A stretch of 30,062 nucleotides of DNA from an uncultured PS1 clade bacterium. Lineage in GTDB: Bacteria > Pseudomonadota > Gammaproteobacteria > PS1 > Pseudothioglobaceae. The stretch lies in assembly GCA_937950605.1 (NCBI GenBank), contig CALFDA010000093.1:1-30062 (forward strand), read 5' to 3'. A program made the translations under genes and the position numbers. The notes beneath the pieces were generated by a model. That model did not search any database, was not told the origin of the DNA, and was given only the letters and a program-made list of their open reading frames with translations. Of the stretch, positions 22,827-30,062 are shown piece after piece. Within the stretch, counting starts at the first letter, position 1. Every line of letters begins with the position of its first letter.

Positions 22827-24046
22827 TTGGTTAAGGTTGCAACCGCTCCTTGTTGAGATTTGAGGTATCGTTTAGCGTTTGCACCGAGTGTTTTTGCGTT
22901 ATCACTATTATTTAATAAATGTGTGATATTGTCCATTAATTCATCGGCATTTTGCACTTGAATAGCAGCGTTTTGTGCTAGCAGATCAGCAGATATTTCG
23001 CCAAAGTTAAAAACATGTGGTCCAAATATAATTGGTTTTGCAAGTGCTGCAGGTTCAAGCACATTATGCCCGCCAATCTCTACCAAACTACCACCTATAA
23101 ACACGATATCAGCCAAGGCAAAATATGTCATCATCTCCCCCATAGAATCGCCGATAAGTATTTGACAATTTTCGCAAACTTGGTTACTCGAGCGTTTGAA
23201 TACAGTTATGTTGTACTTCGTTGCTAGTTCAAACACTACATTAAAACGCTCGGGGTGTCTAGGAATGATTAACATTAATGCATCAATAGGGTTTTTTAAA
23301 TAGGATTTGAGTATTATTGCTTCTTCATCTTTATGGGTGCTAGCAAATACCACAATCTTGGGTTTTTTGGTTAATTTTCTTAAATTTTCAAGCAGTTTTT
23401 GATTTACATTTAACACTTGGTCAAACTTAATATTACCAGTTACTATTACTTTTTCTTTATTAGCCCCAAGCTCGATAAAACGTTGGGCAGAGTTTTGATT
23501 TTGTGTGGCAATAAGGCTTAATTTATTGAGTGTTTTGTTACTTAAACTAGAAAATAGCTGATATTTTTTTAATGACTGTTGAGAAAGTCTAGCATTCACT
23601 AATAAGGTGGGTATGTTATTTTTATGCAATATGTGAATGAGATTTGGCCAAATTTCAGTTTCAAGCAATAGACACAAATCAGGTCGTATTTTTTTAACGA
23701 TACGCTTTACAATAACAGCAACATCAAAGGGAAAATAAGTGTGTAATACTTGATTTTGATAGTGCTGAATAACTGCTTTTGAGGCTGTTGGAGTAGTTGT
23801 GGTAACCAATATTTTGTGATTAGGGTAAATTTTAACTAATGCATCAATCAGCGCGATTGCGGCTCTAAATTCGCCAACTGAAACACAATGCACCCACACA
23901 CAAGAAGCATCAATGGGTTTAATAAAGCCCAATCTTTCGCTAATTCTTTGACTATATGCGGGTGATTTCAAGCCTTTAAACAACAAACGCAGTAATGCAA
24001 ATGGCAATAGCAGATACCCAATAAGGTTGTATAGTGTTAGGTACAT
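22802..24046 (-). CDS. waaA: 3-deoxy-D-manno-octulosonic acid (Kdo) transferase
   Basis: 414 residues. Inner-membrane GT-B glycosyltransferase that adds Kdo to lipid A precursor. N-terminal hydrophobic anchor (LTLYNLIGYLLLPFALLRLL); catalytic Glu in WVHCVSVGEFRAA; TTTTPTAS, LLLETEIWPNLI, VTGNIKFDQ, ASTHKDEE, PRHPERF, and the CMP-Kdo-binding block IFIGGSLVEIGGHNVLEPAALAKP. All agree with WaaA/KdtA and length is normal. The 3' end overlaps a terminator arm. Presence of waaA shows a Gram-negative cell with Kdo-containing LPS. Number of Kdo residues added cannot be told. Confidence 0.96.
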   Translation of the reverse strand: MYLTLYNLIGYLLLPFALLRLLFKGLKSPAYSQRISERLGFIKPIDASCVWVHCVSVGEFRAAIALIDALVKIYPNHKILVTTTTPTASKAVIQHYQNQVLHTYFPFDVAVIVKRIVKKIRPDLCLLLETEIWPNLIHILHKNNIPTLLVNARLSQQSLKKYQLFSSLSNKTLNKLSLIATQNQNSAQRFIELGANKEKVIVTGNIKFDQVLNVNQKLLENLRKLTKKPKIVVFASTHKDEEAIILKSYLKNPIDALMLIIPRHPERFNVVFELATKYNITVFKRSSNQVCENCQILIGDSMGEMMTYFALADIVFIGGSLVEIGGHNVLEPAALAKPIIFGPHVFNFGEISADLLAQNAAIQVQNADELMDNITHLLNNSDNAKTLGANAKRYLKSQQGAVATLTKQIKKVSR

Positions 24047-24053
24047 TCACGGG

Positions 24054-24062
24054 TGGTATAAT
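24054..24062 (+). promoter_or_regulatory. Extended -10 promoter for the obg operon
   Basis: TGGTATAAT is a full extended -10 (TGnTATAAT) in the 45-base gap between divergent waaA and obg. No good -35 is seen, consistent with an extended -10 promoter. Predicted start near 24069, about 23 bases before the obg ATG. Confidence 0.6.
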
Positions 24063-24091
24063 GTCGCTCATTGACATTTTAGTAGTTTTTT

Positions 24092-25096
24092 ATGAAGTTT
24101 GTTGACTCCGCATCAATTCGCGTTGAAGCTGGCAAAGGTGGTGCGGGCTGTTTAGGTTTTCGTCGGGAAAAATATATCCCTTACGGTGGACCAGATGGTG
24201 GTGATGGTGGTGATGGTGGACATGTGTATTTTCGCGGACAAGAAGGCTTAAATACACTAAGCGAATTTCGCTTCAATCGCTTGTTTAAAGCAAAAAATGG
24301 GCAGTCTGGACAAGGGCAAAACAAACGGGGCAAGTCCGCTGAAGATTTAATTGTAGAAATACCACTCGGCACTAAAATTTATGACTTAGAAACCGATGAG
24401 TTAATCGGTGAAATGACCCAGCACAATCAAAAAATATTGGTGGCTAAAGGTGGTTTTCATGGTTTAGGTAATACACGATTCAAATCTAGCACTAATCGTG
24501 CACCGCGTAAAACTACATTAGGCTCACTAGGTGAGACGCGTGAAATTGGTTTAGAAATGAGTGTGATGGCAGATATTGGTTTACTAGGATTGCCAAATGT
24601 GGGTAAATCTAGCCTCATTCGCCAGATTTCTAGCGCACGCCCAAAAGTTGCAGATTATCCATTTACCACTTTGTATCCTTCTTTAGGCGTAGTATCACAT
24701 TATGATAAGCATATTGTAATAGCAGATATCCCGGGCTTAATCAAAAATGCTAGTGAAGGGGCGGGTTTAGGTTTTGAATTTTTAAAACATTTATCTCGTG
24801 CAAAAGCGTTATTACACATATTAGATGTTTTACCAATAGATAATTCTGACCCTGTAGAAAATTTCTTAACGATTGAAAATGAACTAGCAAAATATGATAA
24901 AAAACTAGCAAATAAACCAAGACTTTTGGCAATTAACAAGATGGATTTATTATCAAAAAGCAAACACGTAAAAATTATGGATAGAATTGTAAAAGCAATT
25001 GAATATAAGGGCAAGGTGTTTGGTATTTCTGCTTTAAATGGGTTGGGGTGTAAAAATTTAATACATGGAATGTTTGAATTAATACAAGATAAATAA
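24092..25096 (+). CDS. obgE: GTPase ObgE/CgtA
   Basis: 334 residues. Essential 50S-associated GTPase. The N-terminal Obg fold has KGGAGCLGFRREKYIPYGGP and the Gly-rich DGGDGGDGGH; the G domain has G1 GLPNVGKSSLI, G2 YPFTTLYPSLG, G3 DIPGLIKNASEGAGLG, G4 NKMDLL and G5 ISALNGLGCKNL. The acidic C-terminal tail of E. coli Obg is missing, as in many species. It heads a seven-gene run; the last A of its stop TAA is the first base of the proB ATG. Ribosomal protein genes rplU and rpmA, the usual upstream neighbours, are absent. Confidence 0.97.
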   Translation: MKFVDSASIRVEAGKGGAGCLGFRREKYIPYGGPDGGDGGDGGHVYFRGQEGLNTLSEFRFNRLFKAKNGQSGQGQNKRGKSAEDLIVEIPLGTKIYDLETDELIGEMTQHNQKILVAKGGFHGLGNTRFKSSTNRAPRKTTLGSLGETREIGLEMSVMADIGLLGLPNVGKSSLIRQISSARPKVADYPFTTLYPSLGVVSHYDKHIVIADIPGLIKNASEGAGLGFEFLKHLSRAKALLHILDVLPIDNSDPVENFLTIENELAKYDKKLANKPRLLAINKMDLLSKSKHVKIMDRIVKAIEYKGKVFGISALNGLGCKNLIHGMFELIQDK

Positions 25097-25863
25097 TGCA
25101 TAAGAGATGGGTAATTAAAATAGGTTCAGCACTTTTAACCAATGATGGTAAAGGCTTGGATAAAGAGGCTATTGCCACTTGGGTGAACCAAATTAGCGAG
25201 CTTAGACACCAGAATATTGATGTAGTGTTGGTATCATCTGGTGCAATTGCCGAGGGCATGAAGCGTTTGAATTGGCAACAACGCCCACAACTTATTCACC
25301 AATTACAAGCGGCGGCGGCAGTGGGGCAAATGGGCTTAGTGCAAACTTATGAGTCCTTATTTGCCAAGCAAAATATTCATACCGCACAAGTTTTGTTGAC
25401 ACATGATAATCTTGCAAATGCACAACAAAGTAGCAACGTTAGTGTCACACTAGATGCTTTACTAGCATTGGGTACGGTGCCAATTGTGAATGAAAATGAC
25501 ACAGTTGCTACTGATGAAATCAAGTTTGGCGATAACGATACTTTAGCAGCTTTAGTTGCAAACTTAATAGACGCTTCTAAGTTGGTTATTTTGACTGACC
25601 AAGGTGGTGTGTATGATGCGGACCCACGTCAAAATATAGATGCTAAACTCATCGATAAAATCCACATAGACGATGAAAAACTCGAACAAGTAGCGGGCAG
25701 AGAAGGTGGTTCATTAGGTAGTGGCGGTATGTATACTAAGGTATTAGCCGCTAAAACAGCCGCTAAAACCAATACCAATACTATTATTGCCTCAGGAAGA
25801 ACCCGCGATGTATTGACACTTTTGCACTCAGGCGCAACGATCGGCACCCTAATCCATTGTTAG
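25096..25863 (+). CDS. proB: Glutamate 5-kinase, kinase domain only
   Basis: 255 residues. Phosphorylates glutamate in the first step of proline synthesis. Amino-acid-kinase motifs: WVIKIGSALLTNDG, VLVSSGAIAEGMK, PIVNENDTVATDEIKFGDND, ILTDQGGVYDADPR and GSGGMYTKVLAAK. E. coli ProB is 367 residues with a C-terminal PUA domain; here the protein ends with the kinase domain and folK begins inside the last codons, so the PUA domain is absent rather than frameshifted. PUA loss in E. coli ProB alters oligomerisation and proline inhibition, so regulation may differ. proA is not adjacent. Confidence 0.95.
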   Translation: MHKRWVIKIGSALLTNDGKGLDKEAIATWVNQISELRHQNIDVVLVSSGAIAEGMKRLNWQQRPQLIHQLQAAAAVGQMGLVQTYESLFAKQNIHTAQVLLTHDNLANAQQSSNVSVTLDALLALGTVPIVNENDTVATDEIKFGDNDTLAALVANLIDASKLVILTDQGGVYDADPRQNIDAKLIDKIHIDDEKLEQVAGREGGSLGSGGMYTKVLAAKTAAKTNTNTIIASGRTRDVLTLLHSGATIGTLIHC

Positions 25864-26330
25864 CTTATATCGGACTGGGTTCAAATCTTAATAACCCAAA
25901 ACAACAAATTAAACGCGCTTTGCTTGCCCTAGACAACACACAGGATATTAAAGTAGTTGCGCTTTCAAGTTTATACCAATCGCCACCGATTGATGGTTCA
26001 AAACAGCCTGATTATTTAAATGCGGTGTGTAAAGTGGATACACATTTAAGTGCATTAGAATTGTTAAAAGTATGTCAAGTTATCGAAGCCCAACAACATC
26101 GCGCGCGTGAAAAAAAATGGGGTGCCAGAACTATTGACTTGGATATTATTACCTATGGGGTGCAAGTGATTGCCTCTAAACAACTGATTGTGCCACATCC
26201 TGAAATGATGAATCGTGCTTTTGTGCTGTTACCATTAGCAGAAATAGAACCTACATTTAAAGTGCCGATATTGGGTTCTATTCAAACACTAATCGATAAG
26301 TTAGACACATCGGGATTAATTAAATTATGA
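25857..26330 (+). CDS. folK: 2-amino-4-hydroxy-6-hydroxymethyldihydropteridine pyrophosphokinase
   Basis: 157 residues. Transfers pyrophosphate from ATP to hydroxymethyldihydropterin in folate synthesis. Family motifs: AYIGLGSNLNNP, SSLYQSPPIDGSKQPDYLNAV, EKKWGARTIDLDIITYG (the catalytic Asp pair) and VPHPEMMNRAFVLLPLAEI. No ATG is available before the conserved start, so TTG at 25857 is used; it overlaps the proB end by 7 bases and likely depends on coupling. Stop overlaps panB (ATGA). Works in the same pathway as PabA/PabB. Confidence 0.94.
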   Translation: MLAYIGLGSNLNNPKQQIKRALLALDNTQDIKVVALSSLYQSPPIDGSKQPDYLNAVCKVDTHLSALELLKVCQVIEAQQHRAREKKWGARTIDLDIITYGVQVIASKQLIVPHPEMMNRAFVLLPLAEIEPTFKVPILGSIQTLIDKLDTSGLIKL

Positions 26331-27103
26331 ACATTAAACAACTTGAATCTTTCAAAAAAACAGGCAGAAAAATTACTTGCTTAACCGCCTATGATGCCTC
26401 ATTTGCTAATGTATTTGATAGGTGTGGTGTAGATATTATCTTAGTCGGCGACTCGCTTGGCAATGTTGTTAAGGGTGATAAAAATACACTTGGTGTGAAT
26501 ATGAATGATATGATTTACCACATGCAAGCAGTAGCAAAAAACGTTAGCCAATCCTTGTTAATTGCTGACATGCCTTACCAAAGTTATGACAATGCTAAGA
26601 AAGCTTTAAAAAATGCACAACAACTCGTTGATGCTGGCGCACAAATGGTTAAACTTGAGGGTGGACGTGAGCATCAAGATATTTTTAAAATTTTACAAAA
26701 GTACAATATCGCTGTTTGTGGGCATTTGGGATTACAACCACAATCTATTATGGATATGGGTGGATATAAAGTGCAAGGCAGAGAAAAGGCTAGTGCACAA
26801 AGAATTTTAGAAGATGCGAATATGCTTGAAGACTGTGGTATTAAAACCATTGTGCTTGAATGTATTCCTGCATCTTTGGCAAAAAAAATCTCCAAGCAAC
26901 TCAGCATTCCCACGATTGGCATTGGCGCAGGTGTAGGCTGTGATGGACAAGTGTTAGTCAGTTATGATATGCTTGGTATTACACAAAACACGCCAAAATT
27001 TGTTAGAAATTTTTTGCTAAGTGGCAACATAGAATCTGCCACTAAAGATTTTATTCAAGCCGTTAAAGATACTACTTTTCCAGCCGATGAACACAGTTAC
27101 TAG
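26327..27103 (+). CDS. panB: 3-methyl-2-oxobutanoate hydroxymethyltransferase
   Basis: 258 residues. Makes ketopantoate from 2-oxoisovalerate and methylene-tetrahydrofolate, first step to pantothenate. Motifs: ITCLTAYDASFANVFD, VDIILVGDSLGNVVKG, IADMPYQSY, VKLEGGREH, AVCGHLGLQPQS, IVLECIPASLAKKIS and TIGIGAGVGCDGQVLVSYDM; catalytic Glu in LECIP. Normal length. ATGA overlap with folK and 17-base overlap with panC indicate translational coupling. Confidence 0.97.
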   Translation: MNIKQLESFKKTGRKITCLTAYDASFANVFDRCGVDIILVGDSLGNVVKGDKNTLGVNMNDMIYHMQAVAKNVSQSLLIADMPYQSYDNAKKALKNAQQLVDAGAQMVKLEGGREHQDIFKILQKYNIAVCGHLGLQPQSIMDMGGYKVQGREKASAQRILEDANMLEDCGIKTIVLECIPASLAKKISKQLSIPTIGIGAGVGCDGQVLVSYDMLGITQNTPKFVRNFLLSGNIESATKDFIQAVKDTTFPADEHSY

Positions 27104-27899
27104 TATTATTGATTTGCAAACAACATTAAATCGATGGCGCGCACAAGGAAAAAGCATAGGTTTTGTGCCAACTATGGGCGGACTTCATAAAGGTCATTTA
27201 TCATTAATTGATATTGCTAAAAAAAATGCCAACAAGGTGGTGGTAAGTATTTTTGTTAATCCAACGCAGTTTGCAGCACATGAAGATTTTGACACTTATC
27301 CGCGCACAATCGATGCTGATTTAACTACTTTATCATCATCACAAACCGACTTGACATTTATACCAAGTGCTAGTGATATTTATCCAAATGATTTAGCATT
27401 TAACCAAGATGAATTTATTCACGATAAATATTTGTTTGAAATATTGTGTGGCAAAACCCGACCACATTTTTTTTACGGCGTTTTGCAAGTTGTTAGGCGT
27501 TTGTTTGACATTGTGCGTCCTGATATAGCAGTATTCGGACAAAAAGACTATCAACAACTACATATAATTAAACGCTTTACCTCGGGCGTTAAAATTATCG
27601 AAGCACCTATTATCCGCGACAGTAAAGGTTTGGCAATGAGTACGCGTAATCAATATCTTAACGAAAATGAGCATAAAATTGCACCGCAACTTTATAAGAC
27701 TTTAACAAAAATTGCACAAGAAAAATTAGATAAAAAGTCCGCTATTCAACAATTACAAATCCATTTTAAATTGGACTATTTAGAGATACTAGATGCAAAT
27801 ACCCTTAAGCAAATTAGTAATAATACGCGTAAAATTGCGATACTATGTGCAGTGTTTTTGGGTTCGACGCGCTTGATTGACAACATTATTAAAGGATAA
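27087..27899 (+). CDS. panC: Pantothenate synthetase
   Basis: 270 residues. ATP-dependent condensation of pantoate with beta-alanine. Nucleotidyltransferase motifs GFVPTMGGLHKGHLSLI (HIGH-like), VSIFVNPTQFAAHEDFDTYPR, HFFYGVLQVVRRLFDIVRPDIAVFGQKDYQQL, and MSTRNQYL (KMSKS-like). GVLQVV replaces the usual GVxTVV, a small change in the active region. The C-terminal dimer domain looks short relative to the roughly 283 residues of E. coli PanC. Two bases separate its stop from nfuA. panD is not in the window. Confidence 0.96.
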   Translation: MNTVTSIIDLQTTLNRWRAQGKSIGFVPTMGGLHKGHLSLIDIAKKNANKVVVSIFVNPTQFAAHEDFDTYPRTIDADLTTLSSSQTDLTFIPSASDIYPNDLAFNQDEFIHDKYLFEILCGKTRPHFFYGVLQVVRRLFDIVRPDIAVFGQKDYQQLHIIKRFTSGVKIIEAPIIRDSKGLAMSTRNQYLNENEHKIAPQLYKTLTKIAQEKLDKKSAIQQLQIHFKLDYLEILDANTLKQISNNTRKIAILCAVFLGSTRLIDNIIKG

Positions 27900-27901
27900 C
27901 C

Positions 27902-28480
27902 ATGTTTAACATTACTGATGAGGCACAAACTTATATTGCTAATTTATTTGCCCAGCAAGACGAAGAAGGCTTAGGGTTAAAGGTTGATATTGAAAAGGCT
28001 GGAACACCCGTTGCCGCGGTAACTTTTAATTTTTGTTATGAAAAAGATTTGGGTAAAACTTATTCTAAATTTGCATATAAGGGTTTTAACGCTTTTATTG
28101 ATAAAAGTAATTTTGATTATTTAAAAGAATCTAAAGTAACGCTTAAAACACAAGACTCGGGCAAAAAACTAACTATTAGCGCACCCAATGCAAAAGGTGA
28201 AGAACCTAAAGCAGATGCTCCACTTGAAGAAAAGATTCAATACACCATTATCGCACAAGTCAATCCACAACTTGCCTCACATGGGGGTTTTGTCGAGTTG
28301 ATAGAGGTTACCAAAGACAAAAGTGTGGTGCTTAATTTTGGTGGCGGTTGTCAAGGTTGTTCATCGGTTAAAATTACCCTTAAAAACGGTGTAGAGGCAC
28401 AACTCAAATCAATTTATCCCGAGATTAAAAATGTTGTAGACGTAACAGACCACTCACAAACAAAGAATGCCTATATGTAG
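27902..28480 (+). CDS. nfuA: Fe/S biogenesis protein NfuA
   Basis: 192 residues. Carrier that delivers [4Fe-4S] clusters to apoproteins. N-terminal degenerate A-type domain (FNITDEAQTYIANLFAQQ) lacks the A-type cysteines, and the C-terminal NifU domain has C150-x2-C153 in FGGGCQGCSSVKITLKNGV, which bridges a cluster between two monomers. The closing VTDHSQTKNAYM resembles the E. coli NfuA tail. It lies in an operon with pantothenate and thiamine genes rather than with bioH/gntX. Clients in this window may include the polyferredoxin. Confidence 0.95.
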   Translation: MFNITDEAQTYIANLFAQQDEEGLGLKVDIEKAGTPVAAVTFNFCYEKDLGKTYSKFAYKGFNAFIDKSNFDYLKESKVTLKTQDSGKKLTISAPNAKGEEPKADAPLEEKIQYTIIAQVNPQLASHGGFVELIEVTKDKSVVLNFGGGCQGCSSVKITLKNGVEAQLKSIYPEIKNVVDVTDHSQTKNAYM

Positions 28481-29388
28481 TGGACGAGTTTGATTTAATC
28501 AATCAATATTTTGGCTGGGGACAAGGTATAGGCGATGATTGCGCCTTGGTGTTGATAAATAACGACAAACAACTAGCCACTACCGTTGACACCTTGATTG
28601 AAGGGGTGCATTTTCCACAAAACACATCTGCACAAGATATTGCCTATAAATCTCTAGCAGTAAATTTAAGTGATTTAGCCGCTATGGGCGCGACTCCAGT
28701 TTTCTTTACTTTAGCAATCACTCTACCCAACATTAATAAGAAGTGGCTTGAAAATTTTTCTAATGCACTCAAAACGCTCGCCAAACAACATAATATCGCT
28801 TTAGTAGGTGGCGACACTACTAGGGGTAAATTAAGTATTACTATTAACGCTACGGGGGTAGTAGACAAAAATCAGGCTCTATTGCGCTCGGGTGCAAAAA
28901 TAGGGGATAGTATTTTTGTTTCTAACACATTAGGTGATGCAGCCCTAGCTTGGCAACAAATACAAAATCAACAAATCCCGTCAAACCTATTGCTGCAACA
29001 ATTTAATCGCCCAAAACCACAAATAGAACTTGCTCAATCTTTGTTAGGTATTGCTAATAGTTGTATTGATATTTCAGATGGGCTTGAGCAAGATTTGTCG
29101 CATATCTTGGCACAATCTGGTGTTGGTGCTAGCATTGATTTGCAAACATTGCCATTATCCAAAGTCGTAATGCAATATATTACCAAGACACAAGATTGGT
29201 GCGTAGCATTAGCGGGCGGAGATGATTATGAACTGTGTTTTACCGTGTCACCAACGCGAATACACCACATTAAATCTATTGAGAAAGATTTGAATATTAA
29301 ACTAACTAAGATTGGTGTTATCACCGAAAAAATAGGTTTAAAAATACTAGGATTACAACAAAATTGTCAATCCTATCGGCATTTTTAA
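28480..29388 (+). CDS. thiL: Thiamine-monophosphate kinase
   Basis: 302 residues. ATP-dependent phosphorylation of thiamine monophosphate to the active diphosphate. Motifs of the PurM/ThiL fold: GIGDDCALV, TTVDTLIEGVHFP, KSLAVNLSDLAAMGATP, LVGGDTTRG, SCIDISDGLEQDLSHIL and LAGGDDYELCFT. Start GTG at 28480 shares one base with the nfuA stop, giving the expected N-terminus DEFDLINQYF. It is the last gene of the obg run. The usual neighbours nusB and pgpA are not here. Confidence 0.95.
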   Translation: MDEFDLINQYFGWGQGIGDDCALVLINNDKQLATTVDTLIEGVHFPQNTSAQDIAYKSLAVNLSDLAAMGATPVFFTLAITLPNINKKWLENFSNALKTLAKQHNIALVGGDTTRGKLSITINATGVVDKNQALLRSGAKIGDSIFVSNTLGDAALAWQQIQNQQIPSNLLLQQFNRPKPQIELAQSLLGIANSCIDISDGLEQDLSHILAQSGVGASIDLQTLPLSKVVMQYITKTQDWCVALAGGDDYELCFTVSPTRIHHIKSIEKDLNIKLTKIGVITEKIGLKILGLQQNCQSYRHF

Positions 29389-29424
29389 ATTTTTAAGAAT
29401 TTGATGTTTTACCCTAGAAAGACT

Positions 29425-29450
29425 GTTGCCATCCCCACAGGTGGCGCAAC
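29425..29450. repeat. Imperfect hairpin between thiL and purD
   Basis: GTT-GCCA-CC pairs with GG-TGGC-AAC with two small bulges, a GC-richer patch in AT-rich spacer. It lies between convergent genes, where a terminator is expected, but no T-run follows on either strand, so the role is unclear. The rest of the 139-base gap shows nothing recognisable. Confidence 0.3.
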
Positions 29451-29527
29451 AAAACGACTATAAACCAAAAAACCTATATTTTAAAGTTGGTATAAAATAT
29501 AACATTGCGGTTAAATAAAAGTTATTG

Positions 29528-30062
29528 CTAAAAATCATAACTTAAAAGTTTGTGCAAATTTTCTTTAGAACCTATATCACTTCTGTATTCTAAATCGGTA
29601 TGAACAAATTTTTCGATAGCTTGATTAACTAAATTTCCAGCCTCGTCTATTTTGTCTGAAACTGCACCAAAGGCAATTGCTCTTGATTTTTTCAGTGTTT
29701 GATAATTGCCCTTTGATGTTTCTATAGAAGACGCAAAAAAGATATTAACGCCCATATTATTGATAGCCTGCTCGTCCATAGTAAATGTGGTTGCATTATC
29801 GCTTGCTTGTGGATATTCTTTAGCTACTAGGTATTTGATAACACAAGCCTTGTTGACAAAACTAATCTTATCATTCGCGAGTGTTTTATGCCACATATCC
29901 CTTATCACATCAGCGAAAGAACCTTTTAAGATGCTTAGAATATTTAACACCTCAGGGTCGCCAAAACGAGCATTAAATTCCATAAATTTAATACCATTTT
30001 TAGTTTTAAAAAAACCACCATTAAGAACGCCATTAAAAGACAATTTATCCTCTCTCATAGCA
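29528..30062 (-). CDS. purD: Phosphoribosylamine--glycine ligase, C-terminal part
   Basis: Frame runs off the right edge; about 178 residues are visible. GAR synthetase adds glycine to phosphoribosylamine in purine synthesis. The ATP-grasp signature IKFMEFNARFGDPEV supplies the metal-binding Glu and Asn; upstream FNGVLNGGFF is the usual strand before it. VIKYLVAKEYP, RAIAFGAVSD, NQAIEKF and LEYRSDIGS match the C-terminal PurD domain. The segment after the signature, VLNILSILKGSFADVI, recalls archaeal-type PurD (NxLSILexDF) more than the E. coli sequence. Full-length PurD is about 425-480 residues. The Met at 30058 is internal. Confidence 0.85.
   Translation of the reverse strand, partial: AMREDKLSFNGVLNGGFFKTKNGIKFMEFNARFGDPEVLNILSILKGSFADVIRDMWHKTLANDKISFVNKACVIKYLVAKEYPQASDNATTFTMDEQAINNMGVNIFFASSIETSKGNYQTLKKSRAIAFGAVSDKIDEAGNLVNQAIEKFVHTDLEYRSDIGSKENLHKLLSYDF

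Noticed and set aside
1..30062. CRISPR arrays, insertion sequences, integrases, tRNA or rRNA genes
   Set aside because: No regularly spaced direct repeats, no transposase or integrase frame, and no tRNA-like or rRNA sequence found on reading the gaps.

Overview
The window is about 30 kb of AT-rich, gene-dense bacterial chromosome. LPS synthesis (waaA), an outer-membrane BON lipoprotein (dolP) and several gammaproteobacterial gene orders (rsmI/yraN-dolP, ridA-recG-ubiC, yibN-grxC-gpsA, pyrE next to an exonuclease III gene, folK-panB-panC) point to a gammaproteobacterium. Low GC, very short intergenic gaps, missing partners in conserved neighbourhoods (no lpoA or diaA beside yraN, no secB between grxC and gpsA), two rhodaneses and a large polyferredoxin suggest a small-genome, sulfur-oxidising Thioglobus/SUP05-like or symbiotic lineage. 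That placement is inference; no rRNA gene is present to settle it.

Layout. 1-510 holds the first half of uppP (minus strand). 520-2152 is a decayed type II restriction-modification locus: a C5-cytosine methyltransferase with two frameshifts, then a putative endonuclease with one frameshift whose 3' end runs into the tail of a PIN-domain (VapC-like) gene. 2229-7590 holds housekeeping genes in alternating orientation, packed so tightly that convergent genes overlap and divergent start codons lie 3-16 bases apart: midA-type methyltransferase, pteridine reductase, coaE, a [2Fe-2S] ferredoxin, rsmI, yraN, dolP, rnhB. 7758-10874 carries pabB, pyrE and xthA. 10871-11892 has two tandem exported TPR proteins. 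12035-14443 pairs a 26-cysteine polyferredoxin with sigma-54 (rpoN). 14635-17662 is ridA-recG-ubiC behind a recognisable sigma-70 promoter. 17906-18606 holds a -10 element, a short structured RNA ending in a strong intrinsic terminator, and a NYN-domain gene. 18616-21450 is pabA/trpG-yibN-grxC-gpsA plus a histidine phosphatase. 21675-22641 encodes a small exported Cys protein and a periplasmic rhodanese. waaA (minus) ends inside a bidirectional terminator. 24092-29388 is a seven-gene run, obg-proB-folK-panB-panC-nfuA-thiL, with overlaps or 2-base gaps throughout. The 3' part of purD (minus) closes the window.

How the genes connect. Folate metabolism is spread over the window (pabB, pabA, folK, pteridine reductase), as is coenzyme A synthesis (panB, panC, coaE). 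Chorismate is used by PabAB and UbiC. Iron-sulfur functions (nfuA, grxC, ferredoxin, polyferredoxin) and sulfur-transfer proteins (two rhodaneses) recur. The least explained parts are the polyferredoxin/rpoN pair, the structured RNA before the NYN gene, the TPR duplicate pair and the chimeric restriction remnant.
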